Shown in pieces: positions 53,500-64,000 of a stretch of 64,000 nt of DNA; within the stretch, counting starts at the first letter, position 1; the number at the start of each line of letters is the position of its first letter. The translations under genes were made by a program, and so were the position numbers. The notes under the pieces are model-generated. The model made no database searches, had not been told where the DNA came from, and worked only from the letters and a program-made list of their open reading frames with translations. Origin of the DNA: Prorocentrum cordatum (taxonomy: Eukaryota; Sar; Dinophyceae; Prorocentrales; Prorocentraceae); contig CAUYUJ010008113.1 in assembly GCA_963575745.1 (NCBI GenBank), positions 886,320-950,319 on the forward strand, in the 5' to 3' direction.

Positions 53500-55214
53500 C
53501 GTCAAACATCGAGCCCCAGTTCTTTGTCCATCTTGAAGACATTGCACTTGAAGCGGGCGCACTCGTCGAGGAAGAGCGCGCATGACTCCAGCTGCTGGAG
53601 CGCAGGGTCGGCGCAGACCCTGCCCTGAAGGATTGCATTCGGTCGCCCATTGGTGCCAGAGGCCGTTGAAGTAGGCACCCAGGTCCCTTTGGAATAGTTT
53701 CGCGGTCTCTGCGGGAGCCTCCCCGACGCGCGGCTGGAGGAAGACCCTGTCGACGAAGGGTACTGCGCGCGCCCCGGTGGGTCACGGGGTCGCGAAGATC
53801 GCACCCATCGCCCTGGAAGTCCCTGGACTTGCGTTGTGTCGGGGCATCGCTGGCCTGAGCGCTGGCATAGGAAGGCCAAGGATCGTCCTCAGTTGCCCTT
53901 GTCTGGGCGGGTCGGCCCCAGCGCTGTTCGGTCTCCCAGCTGGCCCACGCTGACCATTGCGCCCAGTGGCCGCTGCAAGGGCTGCCGCGGCCAGCCTCAC
54001 CTTGCCGGCGCGGGCGGCGCTCGCGCCAGCCCCCATTCCAGTCGCATCCGCCCCTCGCGCCCGCGGGCGGGCGGGCCCTGGGCATGCCGGGGGGGCGCGG
54101 TGCACTCCGTCAAGGCGAGCGCGCGAGGTTCCTGTCGTCACCCCAGGCAAGCGCGGGGGAGGAGCGGGGCTCGGCGGGCGAGGTGGGGGCGCGCGGCCTG
54201 CGCTCTTGCTCGGGGCTGCCCGAGGAATAGATGATCTCTGCCGGCTCGGGGCTCGATAAAGAAGAGAGCGCGACAGGAGCACCGTTGCGCCCCCTGGGCG
54301 CCGCGGGCGGGGCGCGCCATGCGGCCGCGTCGGGGATCTCCGGGGCATCGCCCGCGCGCCCCGTGATTCCGTCGTCGCCCAAGCGGGGGGGGGAACTCGT
54401 CGGGGCAGCAGGCTCGGCGCGTGGAGCAGCCAATCTGGGGCTGGTGTCCCCGCATGGGCGCAGTCCGGGGATGCAGTAGTCCGGCGGCGCGGTGGAGAGG
54501 CGGCGGGGGAGCAACCCGCGCCTCCGCCCCAGTCCGGGTCAGAAGAGTGGGGGCGGAAGCGATGAAACTCGGCAGGGGGGGCGGCTGCCTCGGGGAGTTG
54601 GCCACCGGAGCTGCTCCGTCCCACGCCCTTGCTGTTCTTCCTGTCGGGGGAGAGGGCGATTTGCTCGCGCATCTTTAGGATGTCCCGCACGGGGGTCTCC
54701 TGCGCGAGCTGCATCAGGGACCCAGACGTGAGCTTGTCGGAACTGACTTGCGCCAGCGCCAGGAAGGCAACCAATGTTTCCACGGCGCGCCGCAGCTGTC
54801 CAGCATGTTGGGGTCCGCGGAGAGCACGCAGAGTTTTGCCACCGCCCGCGCGGCGGCTAGTCGTATACCCTGCCAACGGGTGCTCTTGGGGAGGTAGGAG
54901 GTCGGCACCCGATCTTCGTGGACCAGCATCAGGAAAGGCCGGAGCTGAAGTGGTTCCCTGTTCCCGGGGTCATCGGGGCGCACCACGCTTTCCCCCTCAG
55001 TGTCGGCGTATTCCCGCCAACGGTTGTCCAGGAGCGGGTGCAAGTCTCGCATGAACTCGACTATCCGGACCTCGATGGGCATTGCGTCAGGGTCGTCAGC
55101 TCCGCCCTCCCCATCGGCTTCCAGGAAATGGAGGTCGGTGTTCCTCAGCCCAGGCCCTCTCTGTAAATTCGCCTCGGGAAGTAGGCGGAGCACCCGGTTG
55201 GCTTCGTCGGACAT
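53500..55214 (-). pseudogene. Frame-broken coding remnant, unknown family
   Basis: From the ATG at 55,214 down, the minus strand gives about 138 residues of convincing protein (MSDEANRVLRLLPEANLQRG, PIEVRIVEFMRDLHPLLDN, STRWQGIRLAAARAVAKL). Near 54,795 a different frame carries on with similar quality (LRRAVETLVAFLALAQVSSD, QLAQETPVRDILKMREQIAL). A Pro/Ser/Ala-rich middle follows. Further blocks appear in other frames at about 53,765-53,690 (VPFVDRVFLQPRVGEAPAET) and 53,640-53,505 (GRVCADPALQQLESCALFLD, CNVFKMDKELGLDV, then a stop). The order and one strand argue for a single gene with several indels, possibly a retroelement gag, although I match no family. Introns could explain some shifts. 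Confidence 0.45.
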
Positions 55215-55680
55215 GGTAGGTGGTGCGTCTGCCTCTAGAGCGGCACCGTCGGTGGCGTCTCCGTCTCGGCCGAGCGGAGCAGCATGGGCGACGGGTGCCC
55301 GGCTGGGTGGAAACGTCGGTTAGTGAGTACTCGCAGGCATCGAGCAGCGCGGTCCGTGGCTTGTCGGCAGGGGCGGGGGGTAGATAAGGTGTGAGTTCTG
55401 GTCGAGCAGCTGGTCAACCGCGCTGGGGCGGACGCCCCGCGCGCACGCGAGGCAAGGGCGGCGCATCCAGGTGGCGTTCCAGTTGCGGCTCGTCCAGGCC
55501 ACAGACCGATCTGACCACGCTGAGAGATCCCCAGCGCCTGCTGCCCCAAACCCCGCGTCCGCTTTCCATGCGAAGCGGCCGAGTGCAGGCGCACATGTCT
55601 CCCAGGAAGTCGTGTTCCTGCTAAGTGGGCTTCTGTTCTGCTAAGTGGGCTCCAGATGTGCTTGATCCAGTTGTCAGCTC
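55215..55680. other. Spacer upstream of the remnant
   Basis: Mixed DNA. A duplicated TTCTGCTAAGTGGGCT-like word occurs near 55,615-55,650. No promoter motif is recognised. Confidence 0.35.
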
Positions 55681-56110
55681 CGCCTCCTGCTGCTGGTCTT
55701 GTTGTTCCTCCTCGTCGTCCTCCTCCTCCTCCACTTCCTCCTCCTCTCCTCCTCCCCTTCCTTCCTCTTTTCACGTCCTACTAGCACCTCGTCCTCTCCC
55801 TCCTCCTCCTCCTTGCCTCCTCCCCCTCCCCCTCCTCCTCCTCCTCCTCCTCCTCCTCCTCCGCCTCCTCCCCCTCCTCCTCCTCCTCCTCCTCTCCTCC
55901 TCCTCCTCCTTGCCTCCTCCTCCCCTTTCCTCCTCCTCTCCTCCTCCTCCTCCTCCTCCTCCTCCTCCTCCTCCTCCTCCTCCTCCCCCTCCTCTGCCTC
56001 GTCGCCCTTCGGCGGCCTTCAGCGGCCGTCGGTGGCTTTCGGCAGCCCCTGGCGGCCTTCGGCGGCCCTCGGCGGCTTTCGGCGGCCCTCGTCGTGTTCC
56101 TGCTAAGTTC
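55681..56110. repeat. CTC tract and CGGCGGCCTT repeats
   Basis: CTC-rich at about 55,690-56,000, then TTCGGCGGCC/CTCGGCGGCT repeats at 56,010-56,095. The flanks GTCGTGTTCCTGCTAAGT at about 55,610 and about 56,090, each followed by GATGTGCTTGATCC-like sequence, show the tract lies between two copies of a short repeat. Confidence 0.85.
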
Positions 56111-56231
56111 GCTTCCGATGTGCTTGATCCTGTTGCCAGCCCCGCCTCCTGCTACTGGTGTTGCACTGTGGTTCATGCCAAGTTGCACGGAGAGACCTGG
56201 AAAACAATTCCACATCCTCCTCATCGCGCTC

Positions 56232-56244
56232 CTTCTCTCCCTCG

Positions 56245-56304
<60 letters not shown>

Positions 56305-56510
56305 ATCCCGCATCCCCCACAGTGGAAGCCTCTGTCTCATGCCCATCTGCACTTGCATTTTGCATATGCTGCATTGCACTTGCATGGAATGCCATTGCAT
56401 TGCGTTGCATTGCATGGCATTGCATGGCATTGCATTACAACGCATGGGATTGCATTTCTGTTGCGTCACTTCCCATTGCGCTGCGTTGCGTTGCGTTGAG
56501 AGTTCCTCGC
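56232..56510. repeat. (CT)n tract and GCATTGCATG repeats
   Basis: (CT)n at about 56,240-56,300, then GCATTGCATGGCATTGCAT-like 5/10-bp repeats at about 56,360-56,500. Confidence 0.9.
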
Positions 56511-58335
56511 AACTCTGGGTTCCGAGCTGCCAGGGGCAATGTGGCCTGGCCCATTTCGCCTGACTCATCCTCGCAACTCTGGGATCCAAGATGCCACGCG
56601 CGAAGTGGTCCAGTCCATTTCGCCTGAGACGTCCTCGCAACTCTGGGCTCAGATATGCCCCTAACCTGAGGATGTCCAGCCCGTTTCGCCTTAGACATAC
56701 TCTCAACTCTTGGCTCAGACATGCCGAGCGCGATGTGATCTGGAAAAGCTTATTTCAGACATTCTCGCCTGAGACATTCTCCTCAACTCTGCGAGATGCC
56801 GCGCGCGAGGTGGTCTGGCCAATTTCGCCTGAGACATCTTCGCAACTCTGGGCTCCCAGATGCCGCGCGCGAAGAGGTGCGGCCCGGCTCGCCTGAGGAT
56901 CCTTGCAAATCCGGGCTCATATATGTCCTGGATTAATGTGGTTCGGGCCCACTTCGCCTGAGACCTCCTCGCAGCTCTGGGTTCCGAGATACCTCTCGCG
57001 AGGTGGTCTGGCCCATTTTCGCCAGAGGCATCATCGAAACTCTGGAATCGGAAATGCTCTGACTGAGTTGGTCCAGCACGATTCGCCTGTGACATCCTCG
57101 CAACTCTGGGCTCAGATATGCCCTGACCTGAGGTGGTCTGGCCCCATTCGCCCGGGGCATTCACGCACCTCCGAGATCCGAGATGCCAGGCGCGAGGTGG
57201 CCCAGTCAAACTCGCCTCAGACCTCCTCGCAACTCTGGGTTCCGAGATGCCGCGTGCGAAGCGGTCCGGCTAATTTTGCCTGCGACATCTTCGCAACTCT
57301 GGGCTCCAAGATGTCGCGCGTGGGCTCAGGGATACTCTGACACAAGGTGGTCCAGCCTGTTTCGCCTGGGACATCCTCGCAACTCCAGGCTCAGAAATGC
57401 GGCGTGCGAGGTGGTCGGGCCCGTTTGGCCAGAGGCATCATCGAAACTCTGGGATCGGAAATGCTCTGATTGAGTTGGTCCGGCACGATTCGCCTGTGAC
57501 ATCCTCGCAACTCTGGGCTCAGATATGCCCTGATCTGAGGCGGTCTGGCCCCATTCGCCCGGGGCATTCACGCAACTCTGAGATCCGAGATGCCAGGCGC
57601 GAGGTGGCCCAGTCAAACTCGCCTCAGACCTCCTCGCAACTCTGGGCTCCGAGATGCCGCGTGCGAAGCGGTCCGGCTAATTTTGCCTGCGACATCTTCG
57701 CAACTCTGGGCTCCAAGAAGTCGCGCGCGGGCTCAGGGATACTCTGACATAAGGTGGTCCAGCCTGTTTCGCCTGGGACATCCTCGCAACTCCAGGCTCA
57801 GAGATGCCGCGTGCGAGGTGGTCGGGCCCGTTTCGCCTGAGACATCCTCGCAACTTTGGTCTCTGAACTGTTGCGGCCTGAAGTGATCTGGCCCATGTCG
57901 CCAGAGACATCCTCACAACTCTGGGCTCGAAATTGCGACGCGTGAGGTTGTCCGGTCCAGCTCGCCTGAGACATCCTCGCAATTCTGGGCTCAGAGATGT
58001 TCCTGACTTGAGGTGATCTGGCCCATTTTCGCCTGAGACATCTTCGCAACTCTGGGCTCAGACATGTTGCGCCCGAGGTCGCTTGGCCAATATGGCCTGA
58101 TGCATCCCCGCAACTCCGGGCACAGAGATGATGCGCTCGAGGTACTCCGGCCAGATTTGCCTGATCCATCCTCGCAACTCTGGGCTCCAAAATGCCGCGC
58201 CAGAGATGGTCGGGCCAATTTCGCCTGAGACCTCCTCGCAACTCAGGGCTCCGAGATGCCGCGCACGAGGTAGTCCAGTCAGTTTTGCCTGAGACATGCT
58301 CACAACTGGGCTCCGATGGGGCCAGGCCCAAGCTT
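56510..58335 (+). repeat. 60-66-bp satellite, left arm of the 5.4-kb palindrome
   Basis: About 28 units read TTTCGCCTGAGACATCCTCG, CAACTCTGGGCTC, a GAGATGCCGCGCGCGAGG word and a TGGTC(T/C)GGCCCA word. Around 57,036 and 57,443 a 407-bp block is tandemly duplicated with few differences, a recent higher-order expansion. Confidence 0.9.
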
Positions 58336-58344
58336 CCTGTTACA

Positions 58345-60700
58345 CTACACTGCTAATATCGAGTTGTGCCCCAGGAGGGGTCCAGGCGCCCCTGCCCCGA
58401 GGGGGCAGTTAGCCGGCGCCGAGGCGAGAACATGAATTTCGGACACGCCCTGGTACACGTTGAAATCTCCAGCGAGAGGAGAACTTCGAGGGCGAGGAGG
58501 AGAACCAGGAGAACGAGGTGGGGCGAGAAGAACCAGGAGGAATAACATCAGGAACACGATGGTGATAACGAGGAAAATAAGAGGACGAGGAAGAAGAAAG
58601 ACGAGGAGAAAGAGGAACGGGATGACGGGGGGAGGAGAAGGAGGGGGAGGAGAAGGAGGTTTGGGAAGGGGGAAAGGGCAAGAAGCATGGCAAAGAGGAC
58701 GATGCCAGCAATGACGACGACTGTGATGATGACAAGGGCGCAGGCAAATCAGGGGCGGGAGGACGATGATTCGGTGGACGCGCAAACAATGTTTGGAGCC
58801 ACCCTGGCTCAAAATCGCTGTCGGGGGTGCTGGACTGAGCCTATAAATCGGTATGTTGGTGATGCTTCTTCGCCTCGTCACCATCCTTGTCCTGGTCCTC
58901 TTTCTGCTGCTGCCTCCTCCATCTTCCCCCATACTCCTCCTGCTCCTCCTTGCAGCCCCCTCTCTCCTCCAGACTCCAGCAGGGCCCCCTTGGACTGTGC
59001 GAATGTTGATGCTAAGAACGGTTCTGCGCCTGTCGGTACCAGTATCGCTATCGATACCAATACCGATGCCGGTACAGGTACCGGTACCAAGCCATGATCG
59101 GCATCGGTATTTCAACAGAAGATACAGCCAACACCAACAGCTTTTCGCTTCCGATCGAGCCCCCTGCCCCTGGGGTCTTAGGCGTTTGCCGCATTCTACG
59201 CGTTCTCGGCAAGGCCAACCCAGCGGCCCTGCTGAGAGCACGTGGCGCGGCGAACGTCTAGGATCTACACGGCGGCGTCTGCTGAGATGAGGTTTGCGCT
59301 GTAGGGGTCTTCCCACCGAGGCACGCGGGTGCCTCTGCTGAGAGGACGTGGGTCTGACCCTGGGATCGTCGTCTGGCCCTGATGAAACAAGCTCTACTTG
59401 GAGGGCGTCGTCTCATCACGCCCGGCGGGCGATCCCGGGATCAGGCCCGCGCCTTCTCAGCAGAGGCACCCGGGTGCCCCTGCTGAGAAGAGCCTTGCAG
59501 CGCAGACTTTCTCTCAGCAGAGGCCGCCGCGTAGATCTTTTGGGCGTTTGCCGCGGCCTCGGCCGGCCGTCCGCTTCTGCCGCGGCGGGCGGCCGCCCGT
59601 TCATCCGATTCGTCTTCGTCGTAGTCGTCGCCGTCGTCGTCATCAGGGCCCTCATCGTTGTCGTCGACGTTATCATCATTATCATCGCCATCGTCGTCAT
59701 CATCATCATCGTCCTTATCATCATCGTGGTCATCGTCATCACCACCGTGCTCATCATCAAATTCACTCGCAATCAACTTCATGACGAATCATTGCAACCG
59801 TTGTTGTCGTCACCTTGAGCGCCGATGCCGTTTTGATATATTGCAGTCGTCATGGTCGGCGGGTCGCCGCCATCGTTGCGATCCACCTCGTCACGGCAAT
59901 CATATTATTCATCTTCATCTTCCGCTGTATCTTCCTCTGCCTTCTGATACTCTGCGCATCTGCGGCCCATCTGATCCTCTTTAATTCATCCTTGGACAAG
60001 CGTGGAAAGTGAGGAGCGAGAAGTGTGTGTGTGGGGGGGGGGGGGGGGACGGCGGGCGAGACGCGAGAAAAGAGCAGGACGTGGAGGAGCAGCGGAGGGT
60101 GGGGGATCTGAGGGGCAGCAGCAGCAGAAGGATGACGCGGACCAGCGACGAATGAGGAATATATTAAGGCCAGGGTCCAGCATCCCCATCAACGACTCTA
60201 GATTTAATGTGGCTTCAAAACTTGTTCTCGTCCTCCGAGTCACCGTCCTCCTGTTCCTGATTTGCGTGCGCCCTTGTCGTTATCAATGTCGTCGTCGTTG
60301 TTTATGTCGCCGTCCTCATCGTGTTTCTCGCCTCCACCCTCCTACGCAACCTCATCGTCCTCCCTTTTCCTCCGCATCCTCATGCCGTTCCTCCTACTTC
60401 TCGCCGTTACTTTCCTCCTCCTCCTCCTCCTCCTCATCTTCATCATCCTTCTCATCATCGTGCTCCGGATGCTCTTCCTCGTCCGGGTTCTCCTCGCCCC
60501 TCCTCGTACTCAAAGTTATCCTTCTTGCCTTCATATTTCTCCTTTCGCCGGAGATTTCCTCAACATATATATTCTGGCCTGGCGCTCCCGCCTGAGACGT
60601 CCTTCCACATGAATCAGAAATCCGGCTCTCGCCTCGGCACCGGTTAACTGCCCCCTCGGGCCAAGGGCGGTTGAACCCCTCCTGGAGGACGACTCGATAA
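58345..60700. mobile_element. Core of the 5.4-kb palindrome
   Basis: Left and right halves mirror each other. TATCGAGTTGTGCCCCAGGA (58,351) pairs with the complement of TCCTGGAGGACGACTCGATA (about 60,680-60,699). CGAGGGGGCAGTTAGCCGG (58,398) pairs with 60,641-60,659. GACAAGGGCGCAGGCAAATC (58,731) pairs with 60,259-60,278. GGATCTACACGGCGGCGTCT (59,261) pairs with the CCGCCGCGTAGATC block near 59,530. The axis lies near 59.4-59.5 kb and is framed by GAGGCACGCGGGTGCCTC-type palindromes. GTC/ATC tracts at 59,610-59,800 are unequal insertions. No transposase is seen. Confidence 0.8.
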
Positions 60701-60724
60701 CTAGTCGTGTGGTTTTGGCACGTC

Positions 60725-61880
60725 TGGGAGCCCTTTTGCGAGGATGTTTCAGGCGAACGGGTTGGGCCACCTAGCGCGCCACATCTCGGAGCCCAGCGTT
60801 GCGAAAAGGTCTCAGGCGAAACTGGCCGGGCTACCTCAATTCAGGGCATCCTTGAACCTGGCCAGACCACCTCGCGCGCAGCGTCTCTGAGGCTGGAGTT
60901 GCGAGGATGCCTCAGGCGAAGCGCGCCGGCCAACCTCGCGCGCGGCATGCCTGAGCCCATAGTTGCGAAGATGTCTCGGGCGGAAAGGGCCAGACCACCT
61001 CAGGTCAGAGCATCTCTGAGCCCAGAATTGCGAGGATGTCTCGGGGAAAGTTGGCCAGACTTTCGCGCGCGGCATGGAGGAACCCAGAATTCCGAGGATG
61101 TCGGAGGCGAAAATGGTTAAACCACCCTGCGCGCGACATCTAGGAGCCCAGAGTTGCGAGGATACCTCAGGCGAAACTGGCTGGACCACCTCGCGCCTGG
61201 CATCTCGGAGACCAGAGTTGCGAGAATGTCCCAAGCGAACTGGGCCGGACCACCTCAAGTCAGGGCATATCTGAGTTTGGAGTTGCGGAAATGTTTCAAG
61301 CGAATCGGGCCGGACCAAATCAGGTCAGAGCATCTCCAATCCCAGAGCTGCGATGATGTCTCGGGCGAAAATGTCCGGACCGTTTCGTGCGCGGCATGTC
61401 TGAGTCTTAACCCAGAACTGCAAGGGTGTCTCAGGCAGAATGGGCCAGACCACCTCGCGAAAGGCATCTCTGAGCCCAGAGTTGCGAGGATATCTCAGTC
61501 GAAACGGGCTGTACCACATCAAGTCAGTGCGTATCTGAGCCCAGTGTTGCGAGGATGCTCACGCGAGCCCGGCCGCACCATCTCGCGCACGGCATCTAAG
61601 CCCAGAGTTGCGAAGATATCTCAGGCGGAACTGGCCAGACCACCTGGCGCATGGCATCTGGGAGCTCAAATTTGCGGCGGAGATGTCTCAGGCGAAACTG
61701 ACCAGGTCACCTCAGGTTCAGGCATCTCTGAGGCCAGAGTCGCGAGAATGTCTGAGGCAAAATTGTCTGGTTCACCTCGCGCGCGGCATGTCTGAGCCCA
61801 GACTTGCGAGGATGTCTAAGGCGATTTGGACTGGACCTGCTCAGGTCACGACATCTCTTAGCCCAGAGTTGCAAGGATGC
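60725..61880 (-). repeat. 60-66-bp satellite, right arm, inverted
   Basis: About 18 units read GAGCCCAGAGTTGCGAGGAT, GTCTCAGGCGAAA, GGCC(G/A)GACCACCTC and GCGCGCGGCAT, the reverse complement of the left arm. Confidence 0.9.
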
Positions 61881-61894
61881 CTATGGCTTCCACT

Positions 61895-62605
61895 GTAGGG
61901 GCCAGCGAGCCTCGCAAAGTCACCGACCTCGGTGATCGGTGATCTGCCAGGGCCTCCAAAAAGCCTCGCGAGGTCACCGACGTCGGCGACCTCCCGGGGC
62001 CCTCAACGGGCCTCGCGAGGTCACCGACCTCGGTGACTTGCTGGCGCCTCCAGCGAGCCACGCAAGGTCACTGGCCTGTGTTCGATATACGGTCACATGC
62101 TGGGGGGTCCAAAGAGCCTTGCAAGGTCTCAGTGACATGCCGGGGCCTTCAACGGGCCCCATGAGGACACCCACCTCGGAGACCTTCGGGCTTTCAGCGG
62201 GCTTCGCAAGGCCACCGGCCTGGGTTTGAGACTAAGTGACCTGCCAGGGGCTCCAAAGAGCCTCGCAAAATCACCGACCTCGGTGACCTCCCGGGGCCCT
62301 CAACGGGCCTCGCGAGGTCACCGACCTCGGTGACCTGCCCGGGCCTCCAGCGGGCCACGCAAGGTCACCGGCCCGTGTTTGACATGCGGTGGCCTGCCAG
62401 GAGTTCCAACGAGCCTCGCAGGGTCACGGACCTCGGTGACCTTCCGTGGCCTTCAACGGGCCTCGGGCCTCCAACGGGCCTCGCAAGGTCACCGTCCTGT
62501 ATTCGGCATTCGGTGGCCCGCCCAGGCCTCCAAAGGGCCTCGCGAGGTCACCAACCTCGGTGACCTCCAAATCGTCGCGAGGTCACCAACCTCGGTGACC
62601 TGCCA
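61895..62605. repeat. About 50-bp repeats with GGTCACCGACCTCGGTGACC palindrome
   Basis: About 13 units alternate between a perfect inverted repeat (GGTCACCGA, CC, TCGGTGACC) and a variant AAGGTCACCGGCC(C/T)GTGTT. Words such as CCAACGGGCCTCG and CCAAAGAGCCTCG separate them. Confidence 0.9.
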
Positions 62606-63560
62606 GGGCCTCGGCATCGTCGTCATCGTCGTCGTCGCCGTCGTCGTCGTCGCCCCCGTCGTCTTCGTCGTCGCCGCCGTCGCCGCCGCCGTCGTCGTCG
62701 TCGTACTATAGAACCATTCTCGCGCGCTGGACACTGGACACCGGATACCAGACACCGGACACTTGACACCCGACACCGGGCACTGGACACCGGGCACCGG
62801 GCATCGGGCACCGGACACTGGACAACGGACACCGGACACTGGACACCGGACACCGGACACATGACATTGGACACCGGACACCGGACACCGGACTCTGGAC
62901 ACCGGCCCTGGACGTCGATGATGATGTTTATGTTGGTGTTGATGGCGACTACGGTAATGAGTGCGATGGATGCAGACGACGACGACGACGACGGTGATGA
63001 TGATTACGGTGATGACGAAGCTGTCAATGAAGTTGACCATGCCATGATGATGATGACGATGATGATGATGACGATGATGATGATGACGATAAGGATGTCG
63101 GTGGTGATGATGGTGATGATGGTGATGATGATGGTGGTGGTGGTAGTAGTGATGATGGTGATGGTAGTGATGATGGTTATGATGGCGATGATGATGATGA
63201 TGGTGATGATGGTGATGATGGTGATGGTGATGATGGTGATGATAATGACGATGACGATGCTGGTGATGATTATGATGATGTTGATGCCGCTGCTGACGAT
63301 CATAGCGAGTGTTACGCTCTGATGACTGTGAAGGTGGGGGAGGAGGAGGAGGAAGAGGGAGGAGGAGGAGACGAGGAGAAGGAGGCGGAGGAGGAGGAGG
63401 ACGGGTCGTCGTCGCGGTCTTCGTCGTCGTCGTCGCCTTCATCGTCGTCGTCGTCGCCGTCGCCTTCATCGTCGTCGTCGTCGTCGTCGCCGACGCCTTC
63501 GTCGTTTTCGTCTCCCTCGTCGCCCTCGCAGAGGTCCAGCAAGACAGATTGAACACTATT
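62606..63560. repeat. GTC, 7-bp GGACACC, GATGGT and GTC/GGA tracts
   Basis: GTC/GCC repeats (62,620-62,705), a 7-bp GGACACC/GGACACT array (62,725-62,915), GATGATGGT repeats (62,960-63,260), then GGA and GTC tracts (63,330-63,530). Met-Met, His-His and Ser-Ser frames are artefacts. Confidence 0.95.
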
Positions 63561-63858
63561 AAATTTCCCGCCCAGACCGACCCGCCCGCCCGTTAGGGTC
63601 CGCCCGCCGGACCCGATCCGCCCGTTAGGACACGCGCGTGCCAACTCGATGATGTTTCCTACTTTAATGTCCCGCCCGCCCGACCCGACCCGTCCGTTAC
63701 GGTCCACCCGCCGGTCCGGCACGCCCGTTGGGGCCCGCTCCTGCTGCTCCTCATCCTCCTGATCATCTTCCACTCTTCCTCCTCCTCCTCCTCCTCCTTC
63801 TCCCCGTCCACCTCCTCCTCATCCTCCTTCCCCTCCTCCTCATCCTCTCCATTCCCCC

Positions 63859-63957
<99 letters not shown>

Positions 63958-64000
63958 CATCATAATCCTCATTCTGCTGCTGTTCCTCCTCCCCATATTC
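63561..64000. repeat. CCCGCCCGCCCGA duplication and ATC tract
   Basis: A CCCGCCCGACC ... CGTTAGGGTCC(A/G)CCCGCCGG-type block occurs twice (about 63,568 and 63,670). (ATC)n occupies about 63,857-63,957. Confidence 0.9.

Noticed and set aside
61895-62605. AGGTCA-TGACCT half-sites as nuclear-receptor elements
   Set aside because: The spacing is wrong for a classical element and such receptors are not expected in a dinoflagellate. Kept only as an unexplained palindrome array.

Overview
The window looks like nuclear DNA of a dinoflagellate. Four signs point that way. (1) A tandem relic of the dinoflagellate spliced leader sits at 11,780-11,826. (2) A decayed retroelement at about 20.1-25.6 kb (minus strand) combines a gag-like protein, a reverse transcriptase with a YVDN-like box and a tyrosine-recombinase-like domain, an architecture I recall as abundant in dinoflagellate gene models. 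(3) A Lys-Lys-Pro-Ala tail ends the coding block at 50.3-51.0 kb. (4) A terminal exon at 39,951-40,224 carries half an EF-hand followed by a C-terminal tail of dinoflagellate ion-channel type. The species cannot be named from this. By eye the DNA is GC-rich.

Genes are sparse. I accept five coding or formerly coding loci: the spliced-leader retrogene (ATG at 11,900), an internal exon (16,473-16,734, +), the retroelement, the EF-hand exon and the KKPA-tailed block. I also see two frame-broken loci: a 38-residue repeat protein (10,588-11,260, -) and an unrecognised remnant (53.5-55.2 kb, -). Almost all other long open frames are products of simple repeats.

The rest is layered repeat DNA. 0-5 kb: 10-bp and 8-bp tandem repeats, a 113-bp near-perfect duplication, CATA/CTAC microsatellite, an 83-bp satellite. 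5-16 kb: GC-rich DNA with short dispersed repeats, a small TIR element, GGA tracts and the retrogene. 16.8-18.8 kb: a 2-kb inverted repeat around an AAGCT array. 20-25.6 kb: retroelement. 25.6-28 kb: less GC-rich unique DNA. 28-33 kb: CTC tracts, short palindromes, a second TIR copy. 33.8-48.3 kb: a CTTGGG/CCCAAG satellite whose orientation flips around a 37.2-39.8 kb palindrome and which becomes a 450-bp tandem repeat at 45.5-47.2 kb. 51.4-52.9 kb: a roughly 0.8-kb higher-order repeat. 56.5-61.9 kb: a 5.4-kb palindrome with 60-66-bp satellite arms. 61.9-64 kb: palindromic and simple repeats.

The unifying theme is foldback architecture: inverted arms, often made of tandem repeats, occur here at every scale from 50 bp to 5.4 kb. 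I propose this as the main undescribed system of the window.
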